A stretch of 64,000 nt of DNA from Actinoallomurus bryophytorum (GCF_006716425.1 NZ_VFOZ01000002.1:930001-994000); one strand, 5' to 3'. Positions 8,590 to 16,916 are shown, numbered from the stretch's first letter. The notes: a model not told the origin generated them from the letters alone. Program-made: numbers and translations.

Positions 8590-9945
8590 TCAGTGGCGGC
8601 GCGACGCGGCGAGGACCAGTCCCGCGGTCGCCGCGCCGGTGGTGAGGAGGAAGGCGATCCGAAAGCTCGCGTAGTCCGGCGACGGGCCGAGCGTGAGCGT
8701 GAGCACCGCGACGGTGACCGCCCCGGAAAGGTACTGGGACGTGGTCAGCAGCGCACCCGCCGTGCTCTGGTGCGCGGACGGCACGTCGTGCGTGCCGATG
8801 ATGAACATCGACGTGTAGATGATCCCGTGCCCGAACCCGCTGAGGACCAGCCCCGGCAGCAGGTCGGCCGCGTACGAGTCACCGTGCAGGGTGACCGCGA
8901 GCCAGAGCAGGCCGGCCGTGGCGATGGCGAACCCCGTGACGAGGGCCGTGCCGGCGCCCAACCGGCGCACGGCCCGGCCCGCCGTGGTGCCGCCCGCGGT
9001 GACCATGACGGCCAGCGGGAGGAACGCGAGCCCCGCCTCGAACGGCGTGTACCCCTTCATGGACTGCAGGAGAAGAGTGAGCAGGTAGAACTCCGAACCG
9101 ACGCTCGCCATGTAGAGCGCCGTCGCCAGCGCACCGGAACGCAGCGAGCGCGTACGCCGCAGCACGTGCTCGATCAGTACGTTGCCGGAGACCCTCTCGT
9201 TGCGGACGAACCCCGCGAACAGCGCGAGGGCGGACCCGAGGCAGACCACGGTCGGCGCGGCCGCCCAGCCGCGGTCGGAGCCGAGCGTGAGCCCGAGGAC
9301 GAGCGTGAGGACGGTGCCCGTGCCGAGCACCGAGGCAAGCATCGGGATCCGGCCCGCCGGGACGTGCTCGCGTGCGGGGCCGACCCAGACCGCCGCACCC
9401 AGTGCGCACAGCAGCGTGAGCGGGACGTTGACGTAGAACGTTAGCCGCCACGACGCCGTCGTCAGCAGACCGCCGAGGATGGCGCCGGCGGCGAGCCCCG
9501 ACGCGCCGACCGATCCCCAGACGGCGAGCGCCCTGCTGCGTTCCGGCCCCGCGGGAAAGGTCGTGCCGATGAGACCGAGCACGGCCGGCTGGAGCAGGGC
9601 CGCGCCGAGCCCCTGGGCGGCGCGCGCCGCCAGGAGGACGGTGCCGTCCTGCGCCGCGCCGCCGACCGCGCTGGCGACCCCGAACATGATGATGGCGCCG
9701 ATGAAGAGACGCGCCGCCCCGACCCGGTCCGAGAGCCGCCCGCCGACGACGAGGAACCCGGCGAACAGCACCGCGTACGCGCTGATGACCCACTGGGCGA
9801 GCGCCGGCGCGAGGCCCAGGTCGCCGGCGATGCTGGGCAGGGCGATATAGATGATCGAGTAGTCGAGGGCGATGAGGAACTGGGCCAGGGACAGCACGGC
9901 CAGTGTGGCGGATCGGCGCTGGGTGACCGGCGCCGCCGCTGTCAT
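8590..9945 (-). CDS. MFS transporter, DHA2 (EmrB/QacA-type) family
   Basis: This 451-residue integral membrane protein probably exports drugs or metabolites by proton antiport. It starts with a helix containing LDYSIIYIALP, the DHA2 motif region, then GGRLSDRVGAARLF (motif A) and many further hydrophobic segments consistent with 12-14 helices. ATG 9945 was chosen because the upstream codons of the open frame (to 10191) read through the region facing the broken MerR gene and look non-coding. It diverges from the MerR pseudogene, and a palindromic MerR-type site lies in between, so it was probably the target of that regulator. Confidence 0.85.
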   Translation of the reverse strand: MTAAAPVTQRRSATLAVLSLAQFLIALDYSIIYIALPSIAGDLGLAPALAQWVISAYAVLFAGFLVVGGRLSDRVGAARLFIGAIIMFGVASAVGGAAQDGTVLLAARAAQGLGAALLQPAVLGLIGTTFPAGPERSRALAVWGSVGASGLAAGAILGGLLTTASWRLTFYVNVPLTLLCALGAAVWVGPAREHVPAGRIPMLASVLGTGTVLTLVLGLTLGSDRGWAAAPTVVCLGSALALFAGFVRNERVSGNVLIEHVLRRTRSLRSGALATALYMASVGSEFYLLTLLLQSMKGYTPFEAGLAFLPLAVMVTAGGTTAGRAVRRLGAGTALVTGFAIATAGLLWLAVTLHGDSYAADLLPGLVLSGFGHGIIYTSMFIIGTHDVPSAHQSTAGALLTTSQYLSGAVTVAVLTLTLGPSPDYASFRIAFLLTTGAATAGLVLAASRRH

Positions 9946-10122
9946 AACGCTCAAGAACGTCTCCGTCGCGGGGAGAGACAGGGATCCCGCCGAGGGTACG
10001 TGCGATGGACGACGATCGGTCGGCCGAGATGCCCGAGGGCACTCGCCCGGCCGGTTCCGGCCGACGTCCGCGCGCGACATGTCTGTCCTCCACGTGAGTG
10101 GAGGGCCCTGGTCGAACATTGA

Positions 10123-10132
10123 CACTAGTGTG
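10123..10132. promoter_or_regulatory. MerR-type operator (palindromic core)
   Basis: ACACTAGTGT is a perfect 10-bp palindrome inside TTGACACTAGTGTGAAGG. That resembles the long-spacer promoters bound by MerR proteins, where the dyad sits between -35 and -10. It lies 28 bp before the start of the broken MerR gene and faces the divergent MFS gene. The site is intact although the regulator is not. Confidence 0.5.
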
Positions 10133-10159
10133 AAGGCAAGCCGGGGGAGGAGCGCCGCC

Positions 10160-10520
10160 GTGAGGATCGGTGAGATGGCCGAGCGCACCAACGTCTCGAC
10201 GGACGCGCCTGCTGCACTACTACGAAGAACAGGGCCTGCTCGCCCCCGGGCGGACGCCGAACGGCTACCGCGGCTACCCCGAGCGTCTCCTCAACCGCAT
10301 CGTGTAGATCCGCGGCCTGCTGGACGCGGGCCTGACCACCAGGATCACCGGGCAGATCCTCCCCTACCTCGATGATCCTGCACGATCCACGTCACGGACG
10401 CGACCCCGGAACTCATCGCGGACCTCGAGCGCCATCGCGAGCGGATGGACTCGCGAATCCGCTGCCTTTCCAGGAACCGCGATGCCATCAGCGCCTACCT
10501 GGACGCCGGTGCGCGACCCC
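10160..10520 (+). pseudogene. Broken MerR-family transcriptional regulator
   Basis: A GTG at 10160, preceded by GGGGGAGG, opens VRIGEMAERTNVST, a typical MerR helix-turn-helix start. After a small insertion (an extra GACG near 10201) the expected continuation HYYEEQGLLAPGRTPNGYRG appears in another frame. That frame then meets TAG at 10305-10307, continues as IRGLLDAGLTTR, and shifts again near 10375 into MDSRIRCLSRNRDAISAYL, the usual C-terminal dimer helix. Two frameshifts and one stop mean no intact regulator can be made. Confidence 0.8.
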
Positions 10521-10544
10521 AGCCCAGGACCGCACCACCGGCAC

Positions 10545-10672
10545 CGATCTGTACCTCCGAGCTGAGAAGTCCGGGCCGCGTTCGCCTCCGATCTGCCCGC
10601 CGCCACCACCCGACTTATGGAGGTCAAGCAGCGCGTCGCCGACGAGGAGCGATGCCCTTCGATCGTGTGCCT
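10545..10672 (+). pseudogene. Alpha/beta-hydrolase fragment
   Basis: A short stretch reads LYLRAEK, then after an apparent one-base loss reads AAFASDLPAATTRLMEVKQR. This resembles the cap region of small alpha/beta-fold hydrolases (the FAADLPAATARLM pattern, from memory). No nucleophile elbow or start is present. It looks like the remains of a gene once next to the MerR regulator. Confidence 0.4.
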
Positions 10673-10804
10673 CAGCTCGCCGAGGTCAGCATTCAGGTCG
10701 TTCAGGAGCACGTTTGCAAGGCACGCTCTCAGCCGACAGAGACCGGCGGGAGCGTGAAGACCGAAACCCCCACAACGAGGGTTCCGCGCCGATGCCGACA
10801 CTGA

Positions 10805-10884
10805 GCGGGTGACGGGAATCGAACCCGCGCTATCAGCGGGGGAAGTCGGCACCGCCAACCGGTACCACTGACCTGCATCCCGTC
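10805..10884 (-). tRNA. Degenerate tRNA-Gly (pseudo-tRNA or att-site scar)
   Basis: On the minus strand, GCGGGTTCGATTCCCGT is a normal T-arm and is followed by CACCCGC, exactly the 3' half of an actinobacterial tRNA-Gly. The 5' part (GACGGGATG, GTCAGTGGTA) resembles tRNA-Gly with small insertions, and ACTTCCC lies where the UCC anticodon loop would be. The 5' end does not pair properly with the 3' acceptor strand. It is therefore best read as a decayed tRNA-Gly or an integration scar bordering the low-GC island. Confidence 0.55.
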
Positions 10885-11029
10885 AGCGACGGTAATCGCT
10901 CCAACCCTTACATACAATGTCGTGGCCGGCATCAAGGCAGGCGCGATCGCGGACCGCTTGATCCATGGATAGAGACAGGTCGATTTTAGTAAGTTGGACG
11001 CGGCAAGACGAGTAACGAGACCGCCATTG

Positions 11030-13312
11030 CTAAAAACCGGTCCAGTCGGCCAGTTGGCGGTACTCCGCGTTAGACCGTGGCGCCGCTCCGTTGCAGCACG
11101 TTTCCCGCGAAACCCGGCCCAGGTCATCAAAGTCGATGCCGATACCTGCGGTGCGAAGCACGCCGAACTCGCGGTCCACCGTGTTGCCAAAGATCAGAGG
11201 GTCATCCGAGCTAACGCTTACCGCCAGACCGTCCTGCTGCCAGCGGGCGATCGGCAGGTAGCGGGCCGACGGCAGGCCAGCTAGGCGCATGTTGGAGGTG
11301 GGGCAGGACTCGACCACGACGCCCGCTTCCCGGCCAGCCGCAAGCGTGCGGCGCAGTCCGGCGGCGACCGGTTCTTCATATCGTTCGCAGAATTGGCGGA
11401 AGCGTGACGCGAGGCCAGGACCTGCCGGCCGTTCCAGCCAATGCAGCGCCTTCGGTCCGCCGTGGGTCAAGAAGACGAGCGCGCGGCCGACTGGGCTCAT
11501 CCAGTCGGGGTGAAATGCCTTCAGGGCCGTTGGCGGGTCGTTGATCTGTGCAGCCAGACGCCTGGGCGTCTCACCCTGCAAGTGCAGTCGGTAACCGCCG
11601 ATATCGCGGCGCGCCAGCCACGCAGCCAGCAGGCTGTCCGAGTCCACGTCGTACATGGCTAGGCCCGACTCGCCCACTAGGTCGTCGAGGAGTTCGCGAG
11701 CGCCATTGGCGAAGTCGTCGCCGAGCGACAGATATGGTGCCACCTCTGAGAGCCAACAGAGGTCCTCAAGGACAGCCCGTCGGTGCAGCTCGCGTGGCCA
11801 GCGGGGGGCCACGAATTCAGCGACCGTCGCGTCCAGGGCAAGCCCATGACCGATTCGGTCGACCACTCGGTCTGGAAAGATCAGCTCGCCCACACTTCGG
11901 AGGCCCTGCATCCGCCAGAGGAACGATTCCCCGGCATGGCTGTTGGTCACCAGCCCGTGCGGCAGGGCACGTAGGTATTTTAGGAGTGGTACGAACACCC
12001 AATTCGGGGTGGTCAGTTCGTCACCGACAACGTCCACGGCAGTTAGCATGGACCGGACGGGCTCATGTTGCTCAAGCAGTCCCTCGATGGCGAGCGCCAA
12101 ATTCCAGTAACGCGCGAAGTCGTACAAGAGGTAGGGCGCTTGGGCAGATCCGGACCAGTCGCCCTGCCGGAGGAAGGTCATCGGGACCGACAAAGCACGA
12201 GCACGTTCGGCCACGGCCGCACTACGCGAGAAGCCGCTTAAATGGCTCCTAAGGCTACTCAAGATCTTCTTTTCGAGACTGGCGGGAGTCGAGAACGGTT
12301 GGACGGTCACTGACTTGCGGAACTCAGCCGAGGACACCCGTGGCGAGTGCATAACATTGTCTACCGCCCCAGCGAACGCGAGCCCCTTGAGTTCGCTGAT
12401 AGCACCGTCGCGTAGCAGTCCCATTTGCTCGAATCGGTCGACGAATATCGGCAATCCTTCGCCAGGACGTGCGCGCAGGAACCTCGTCAAATGTGTGCAT
12501 GCGATGATCAAACCGCTTAGAAGGTCGCCGTCCTCCAGCACCTCAGCGTCGGCGAATTCCTTAAGCTTGGCGCGGATCAGGTCGGCTGGTGAGTCGATCA
12601 CTGGCCAGTGCGGCGCGGCTTCCTCTAGGACCTCCCAGGTTAGCCCCGACACTGAGTCCGGCGAATCGGTAGGGTAACGCGAAACCGATAAGGCGAGTTC
12701 GGTCACCTCGCGCCAGTACCGCCCGACCCGGATCGATTCGAGGATCACCGGCTCGAGATCGATCAGCCCGCCGCTGCGGACGTAATTCAGGTAGATGATG
12801 GCGACGCGGATCCCGTAGATCAGCGCGGCAATTGCGAACGGCTGCCCCACACCGTCATGCGCCGAGAGTTCGCGCATTCCCTTGTCAGTGGTGCGGGCGT
12901 TAACGGTCAGGCCGAGCAAGGTGAGCAAACCCATCGACGCGCCCGAGTGCAGGTGCGAGTCGGCCAGATCGATGTCGAGCTCCGCAGGGTTAATCGCGCT
13001 GTTGTCGCTGCGGTCGGTGAGAAGCTCGAACGGGAACATAAAATCGAGGTCATACCGTTCGTAGTTGGTGGCGACCGCGCATAGCTTGAGATGGTTGTAC
13101 TCGGTGCTATCAAGCTGCTCGGCAATGCGGGTTGGCAGATCGTGTCCCACCCCGACCAGCTCGCCTCGGCCCATCCGAGCTAGTTCGAAATGGCTCCGAT
13201 CGGAGCCGTTCAGCAACGCCGCCTTGGCAAGTTCGTATCCACTGAGGCCGAGCCATTCGATTCGCTGCGCCATATGGGCCGCGAGGAACGCAGCGATCTG
13301 AGGGTCGGTCAT
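11030..13312 (-). CDS. rdrB: RADAR-type divergent adenosine deaminase (RdrB-like)
   Basis: This 760-residue protein carries the metal and catalytic landmarks of adenosine deaminases spread over an unusually long chain. They are HxH at 120-122 (SHLHSG), NSHAGES with His459 and Glu462, RIGHG with His489, SCPTSNMRL at 669-677 and SSDDP with Asp703-Asp704. In RADAR systems such a deaminase assembles with the RdrA ATPase and deaminates adenine nucleotides or RNA in infected cells. It is the last gene of a three-gene minus-strand operon, and its ATG overlaps the ATPase stop by 4 bp. Codon use is less G/C-biased than the surrounding chromosome, suggesting acquisition. A role outside defence cannot be excluded from sequence alone. 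Confidence 0.8.
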   Translation of the reverse strand: MTDPQIAAFLAAHMAQRIEWLGLSGYELAKAALLNGSDRSHFELARMGRGELVGVGHDLPTRIAEQLDSTEYNHLKLCAVATNYERYDLDFMFPFELLTDRSDNSAINPAELDIDLADSHLHSGASMGLLTLLGLTVNARTTDKGMRELSAHDGVGQPFAIAALIYGIRVAIIYLNYVRSGGLIDLEPVILESIRVGRYWREVTELALSVSRYPTDSPDSVSGLTWEVLEEAAPHWPVIDSPADLIRAKLKEFADAEVLEDGDLLSGLIIACTHLTRFLRARPGEGLPIFVDRFEQMGLLRDGAISELKGLAFAGAVDNVMHSPRVSSAEFRKSVTVQPFSTPASLEKKILSSLRSHLSGFSRSAAVAERARALSVPMTFLRQGDWSGSAQAPYLLYDFARYWNLALAIEGLLEQHEPVRSMLTAVDVVGDELTTPNWVFVPLLKYLRALPHGLVTNSHAGESFLWRMQGLRSVGELIFPDRVVDRIGHGLALDATVAEFVAPRWPRELHRRAVLEDLCWLSEVAPYLSLGDDFANGARELLDDLVGESGLAMYDVDSDSLLAAWLARRDIGGYRLHLQGETPRRLAAQINDPPTALKAFHPDWMSPVGRALVFLTHGGPKALHWLERPAGPGLASRFRQFCERYEEPVAAGLRRTLAAGREAGVVVESCPTSNMRLAGLPSARYLPIARWQQDGLAVSVSSDDPLIFGNTVDREFGVLRTAGIGIDFDDLGRVSRETCCNGAAPRSNAEYRQLADWTGF

Positions 13313-15642
13313 TGGCGGAGCTCCGCCATAATCGTGGAGATCAGTGCGAGGTTAGCGGTACCCGTGTCGTTGGCCCGCGCAGCGTACTCGTAATTGCCCC
13401 GCCTGTCGGTGATGTCGACGGACTCGCTTGTCGTCGCCCTGCCCAGCGCGCTGCGGGCACGGCGCTTGTCATAGTCACCGGTCAGCGGCTCTACAAGAGA
13501 GAGCAGTTCCTCGCTGACGTACTCCAACAGTTGCCGATAGCCGACCAGCCATAGACCATCATTGCCGGGGCGCTGCGGCGGGTTCATGTTTTTTGTGACC
13601 CGATCACGGAACAGCTGCCGCAGCTCCTCTAGGGCACGCGATGATCGCCCGCCTCGCGTCAGCGTGGCCGACCAGTTCGCGATGATCCACTTCAGCGGTT
13701 CTGATGCGATGAACAGCTCGTTGAAGCAGCGAGGCAGCGTCATCTCATACCAGTAGCAGAATGCTTTTCCGGGACTGTAGTCATCAAAAACCAGAGAGTT
13801 GCGCTTGAACTCGGCGACGTACTGCAGATATCGCACGCCTGCCCGATCGACCGCCTCGGCCAGCGTGGGCAGCGATGCCCCTGGTCCGATGTCCTCGCCA
13901 TCCAACCACATCGTGGTAACCAGGCCGATATAGTCGGTGATCAACCGCTCGTAGTTATTCCAGGCCGCCCAACTCTGCTGGGTGCGTAGTACGAGCGCGT
14001 TCCATGTCTTCTGCGAACGGCTCAGATATGTCGCACCATAGGAAATCGGGATGCTAAGAAAGAGATCGTCAGTGTCCTGCTGCAGGAGTTTGATCTCCTG
14101 GAGATAGCTGAAGTCGCTGACAATCAGATGAGCCGGGCCGGTCGGCCGCCGTGGCTGGAATGCGGAGAGTCGAAATAGGTCTTCGATAAACAAGGCGCTG
14201 GCCACATCGGCGAACGGAATTTCGACCGCACCGTTACCCGCCTGACCCTGACCGGGCCCGTCGCTGCCAACGTCACCGACCGGACCGCCAAACCGTCGCA
14301 GGCGAATTTTTCCAAGTGGCTCATCGATCGTATTTGTCCACATCCCTATTGGCCGCACCGATAGATTGAGTTTGGTCCAAGCCGCCGAGGCTTTAACAGA
14401 CACTGGCACCCCCTTGCGGGCCGACTCGACCGACTCGATGTCCAGGCGCACTCCGTATTCCGCATCCTGCGCAACAATATCGACGAAGTGCTTGAGCCAC
14501 GGTGAGATACTGGGTGTATCGTTGTTGCGCAGAGCCCGCACTAGCTGATCGGAGACCCGCCAAAGGTTCTGCAGCCGCCGCGGCGTCTCAGGCAGCCAGG
14601 AGATGCCAGTCACAGGTTCCTCTAAATGAGGGTCGGACGCCTGCGAGAGAAACGTGACGAGCTCCTCGGCCGTCCCGCCATTGGGATCGAGCCGCCGGAA
14701 GATTTCGAACAGCAGATCGGACAGCGGTACCGTCTCGCCGATAGGTGTGAAAGCCATTCGGCGCTCATAGCGGAGGTACGGCGGAGAGACAGTACGCGCC
14801 GGGCTAATCAGCTTGTCGATCTGCCGCACCGCCAGTCTTTCGGCGTGTGCGCCGGAGACCGAAACACCGAAGTCATGCACTAGGTCGGCAGTCAGATGCA
14901 CCCGCAAGTCGTCGCGGAACATGCAAACTACCGGCGCGACGCCTCCTACCGACAGGATGATTCGCAGGTCCTCCATGATTTCCCGGGTGCGCCGCGGCAC
15001 TAGATCACCGTCGTCGATCGGGATGACGACGATGGCGTCACGGTCACGATTGGCCACCTCGCGCAGGAGCCGCATCAGCGCGGCCACGCTAGGCACGAGG
15101 TTTTCCTGGAATGAGAGCAGACCCTCGCTGTCTAAGGCGTACTGAGTGAGCGAGGCAGTTCGGAGGGTGTTGGCGAGCACGGGCCGGCCGGTGGCCAGCA
15201 CCGCTGCGCGGAACGCCCGCTGGACCACGCTGGATACCTGGGTCACGTCGCTGGTCTTCTCGCCGCGCCCGTCCAGGCAGGCCTCGATCATCGTCCGGAC
15301 GTGGCTCACAATGATCGACAGCAGCGAGTCGGAGGCGCGGAACATTTCCGGCCGAATCAACGGCAGCACGATGTACTTCTGATCACTGAGGAGTTCAACG
15401 CACAGCGCCATGAGCAGCGTCGTCTTCCCGGAGCCCCGAGCGCCAGAGATGCCGACGACCGATTCGTCCTCGAGATTGGTCCCCCGGGCGAAGGCCGCCC
15501 TGACCGGATCATCGTCGATTTTGACCCGCCGCGGAGGGGTCACATCCCCGAGTAGGTCGCGCAGTGCCGACACCACGTCCCGGACGCCATCCGGAATTGC
15601 GGCGTCGCCCTCCATGAAGGCACGACTCGCATGCTCAGTCAC
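13309..15642 (-). CDS. rdrA: RADAR-type P-loop ATPase (RdrA-like)
   Basis: This protein of about 777 residues has a Walker A GARGSGKT about 65-75 residues from the start and a hydrophobic Walker B strand VVIPIDDGD about 140 residues later. A long C-terminal half of unrecognised folds follows. An ATPase of this size directly upstream of, and overlapping, an adenosine-deaminase-like gene is the RADAR rdrA-rdrB arrangement. There the ATPase is thought to sense infection and activate or load the deaminase. The start is uncertain: GTG 15663, GTG 15642 (8-bp overlap with the preceding stop, chosen here) or ATG 15615 are all in frame. GC content is lower than in neighbouring chromosomal genes. Confidence 0.75.
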   Translation of the reverse strand: MTEHASRAFMEGDAAIPDGVRDVVSALRDLLGDVTPPRRVKIDDDPVRAAFARGTNLEDESVVGISGARGSGKTTLLMALCVELLSDQKYIVLPLIRPEMFRASDSLLSIIVSHVRTMIEACLDGRGEKTSDVTQVSSVVQRAFRAAVLATGRPVLANTLRTASLTQYALDSEGLLSFQENLVPSVAALMRLLREVANRDRDAIVVIPIDDGDLVPRRTREIMEDLRIILSVGGVAPVVCMFRDDLRVHLTADLVHDFGVSVSGAHAERLAVRQIDKLISPARTVSPPYLRYERRMAFTPIGETVPLSDLLFEIFRRLDPNGGTAEELVTFLSQASDPHLEEPVTGISWLPETPRRLQNLWRVSDQLVRALRNNDTPSISPWLKHFVDIVAQDAEYGVRLDIESVESARKGVPVSVKASAAWTKLNLSVRPIGMWTNTIDEPLGKIRLRRFGGPVGDVGSDGPGQGQAGNGAVEIPFADVASALFIEDLFRLSAFQPRRPTGPAHLIVSDFSYLQEIKLLQQDTDDLFLSIPISYGATYLSRSQKTWNALVLRTQQSWAAWNNYERLITDYIGLVTTMWLDGEDIGPGASLPTLAEAVDRAGVRYLQYVAEFKRNSLVFDDYSPGKAFCYWYEMTLPRCFNELFIASEPLKWIIANWSATLTRGGRSSRALEELRQLFRDRVTKNMNPPQRPGNDGLWLVGYRQLLEYVSEELLSLVEPLTGDYDKRRARSALGRATTSESVDITDRRGNYEYAARANDTGTANLALISTIMAELRQ

Positions 15643-15940
15643 GGGCACCAGCTTCAATCGCACCGTTCAGACGCTCGATGATCAACTGATACTCCTCATG
15701 GACGACCTCGCGATAGTTGGGGGAGTTGTCGTCTAGCCAGCCGAGGGCGGCCCGCTCATCGTTCGCTGAGATATGCTTTTCGAACTGGGCTAGCTGTACC
15801 TGGGTCAGCTTGTTCGCGAGGCGTCTTCCGACCCGCAATTCGAGTGTGTTGTAAATGTCTTGTAGCGCCAAGCGGACTTGTTCTTCCGTCATGTTGACGA
15901 AGCCTGCGTCACTTAGCAGCTCGGGACTCAGCGTAATCAT
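15635..15940 (-). CDS. Small DUF5663-like protein, first gene of the RADAR-like operon
   Basis: This 101-residue acidic, helical protein has the pattern I associate with DUF5663: a start like LSPELLSDAGF, a central YNTLELRVGRRLANKL, then QFEKHI and a WLDDNSPNYREVV ending. ATG 15940 is preferred because AAGG lies 8 bp upstream. A GTG at 15946 is possible. It overlaps the ATPase gene and should be co-translated with it. The family has no function that I know of. RADAR loci sometimes carry accessory membrane genes, but this protein has no membrane segment. Its position suggests an accessory, chaperone or inhibitor subunit. Confidence 0.7.
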   Translation of the reverse strand: MITLSPELLSDAGFVNMTEEQVRLALQDIYNTLELRVGRRLANKLTQVQLAQFEKHISANDERAALGWLDDNSPNYREVVHEEYQLIIERLNGAIEAGARD

Positions 15941-16035
15941 GAACACTACCTTCGAAAGTTCCTATCGTGACGATCCAAGCCTCATCGGTCGATAGTCGTC
16001 GAACCAGAGGCATCAACGCTCCCCTGCCGGCAACG

Positions 16036-16051
16036 AGGAATAAATATTCCT
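16036..16051. promoter_or_regulatory. AT-rich dyad upstream of the RADAR-like operon
   Basis: AGGAATAAATATTCCT is a near-perfect inverted repeat (one mismatch) about 100 bp upstream of the first operon gene, in an otherwise G/C-rich region. It could be an operator or promoter element. The rest of 15941-16244 shows only short unsupported frames. Confidence 0.35.
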
Positions 16052-16244
16052 TTGAGAGGTAATACCTTCCGGCTTCGAGCTGCAGCCCAGAGGATCCTAG
16101 CTTTGGGACGCAAGAGAACCAGCAGCAGAGCATCATCAATTTTATCGACTACGATGCCATGCCCCCGTCCCATTTCTTCCCATCCCACTACATGCGTCGA
16201 TGTCGATCATTCGAGGCAATGGGAACACGTCTCCGCGAGACGTG

Positions 16245-16266
16245 CCATCCCTGAACTCAGGGATGG
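16245..16266. repeat. Perfect 10-bp hairpin
   Basis: CCATCCCTGA and TCAGGGATGG are perfect complements separated by two bases. The element lies between the RADAR-like operon and a gene remnant. It could be a terminator or the end hairpin of a lost IS200/IS605-type element, but no transposase is found beside it. Confidence 0.4.
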
Positions 16267-16381
16267 AAGAAATCCGCACATCAAACCGGCTGTCGCATAG
16301 CGAGGAGCGTTTCCATCCTGTCCGAAATGCCGATTAACGAACTGGCCGACCGGTATGCGGCAGCGAACGTCGACAAGGGAG

Positions 16382-16606
16382 CTATTGACAACTGACGCCC
16401 CACCCAATGCCGACGACCACCATTGTGGCAAGAGTCCAGCCCACGGCGATGAACAAGTAAGCGAGCCACTGGTAGATGCCGTGGGGTCGAAAACCTCTCC
16501 CGCCAAGGTCGGTGATCGACCAGAGGAGGTCGGGGGTGTAGACGAGGGCGTTGAATGCGATGCCTTGGCGGGCTCGACTGGGTGCGGCTGGTGGAGTCCC
16601 TAGATC
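16382..16606 (-). pseudogene. C-terminal remnant of a membrane protein
   Basis: A minus-strand frame without a usable start reads SRARQGIAFNALVYTPDLLW, then a Gly/Pro-rich turn, then a strong membrane helix (WLAYLFIAVGWTLATMVVVG) and a stop at 16382. The combination resembles the two-helix tail of large actinobacterial membrane-associated proteins. The frame stays open upstream to beyond 16680 but loses protein character there. In a neighbouring frame AVALLLTGTVI precedes another stop. I read this as the decayed 3' end of a gene at the island edge. Confidence 0.4.
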
Positions 16607-16901
16607 ACTGTTCCGGTGAGCAGAAGAGCCACCGCCTAGTAGGCCGTGATGCGTGTTTGTTGGTAGCCGCAGCCGACCGTAGCGTCCTGGACGCGGCCCT
16701 GAGTTCGGCGTACCAGGGCAGCGGCGCGCTATGGCGCATACGCCAGTTGCACCACGCGCGCTCCGGCTGTGTCGCCGACCCGCTCTACCGCCGTACGGCG
16801 TCGGGCCTCGCGTCTCCTTGAGCGCGCGCCGCCGGCTTTCGGCGACTTCTCCGTACGGCGCTTCGGGCGCCGCCTTTGGGGGTACTCTCCCGAATATCCA
16901 A

Positions 16902-16916
16902 TAGGAAGGTTTCCTA
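16902..16916. promoter_or_regulatory. TAGGAA-N3-TTCCTA dyad upstream of chitinase
   Basis: A perfect inverted repeat with 6-bp arms and a 3-bp spacer lies about 90 bp before the chitinase start. Similar GGAAA/TTTCC dyads are common before secreted chitinase-type genes in related actinomycetes (recalled, not searched). It is probably a regulator site or part of the promoter. Confidence 0.4.

Noticed and set aside
10805-10884. Functional tRNA-Gly gene
   Set aside because: The T-arm is perfect but the 5' acceptor strand does not pair with the 3' strand and the anticodon arm is malformed.
11548-12252. 234-codon plus frame inside the deaminase gene
   Set aside because: Arg/Pro/Gly-rich shadow of the well-supported minus-strand gene.
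15909-16188. Two overlapping short minus-strand frames upstream of the DUF5663-like gene
   Set aside because: No family pattern, no clear ribosome site, and they overlap the probable promoter region.
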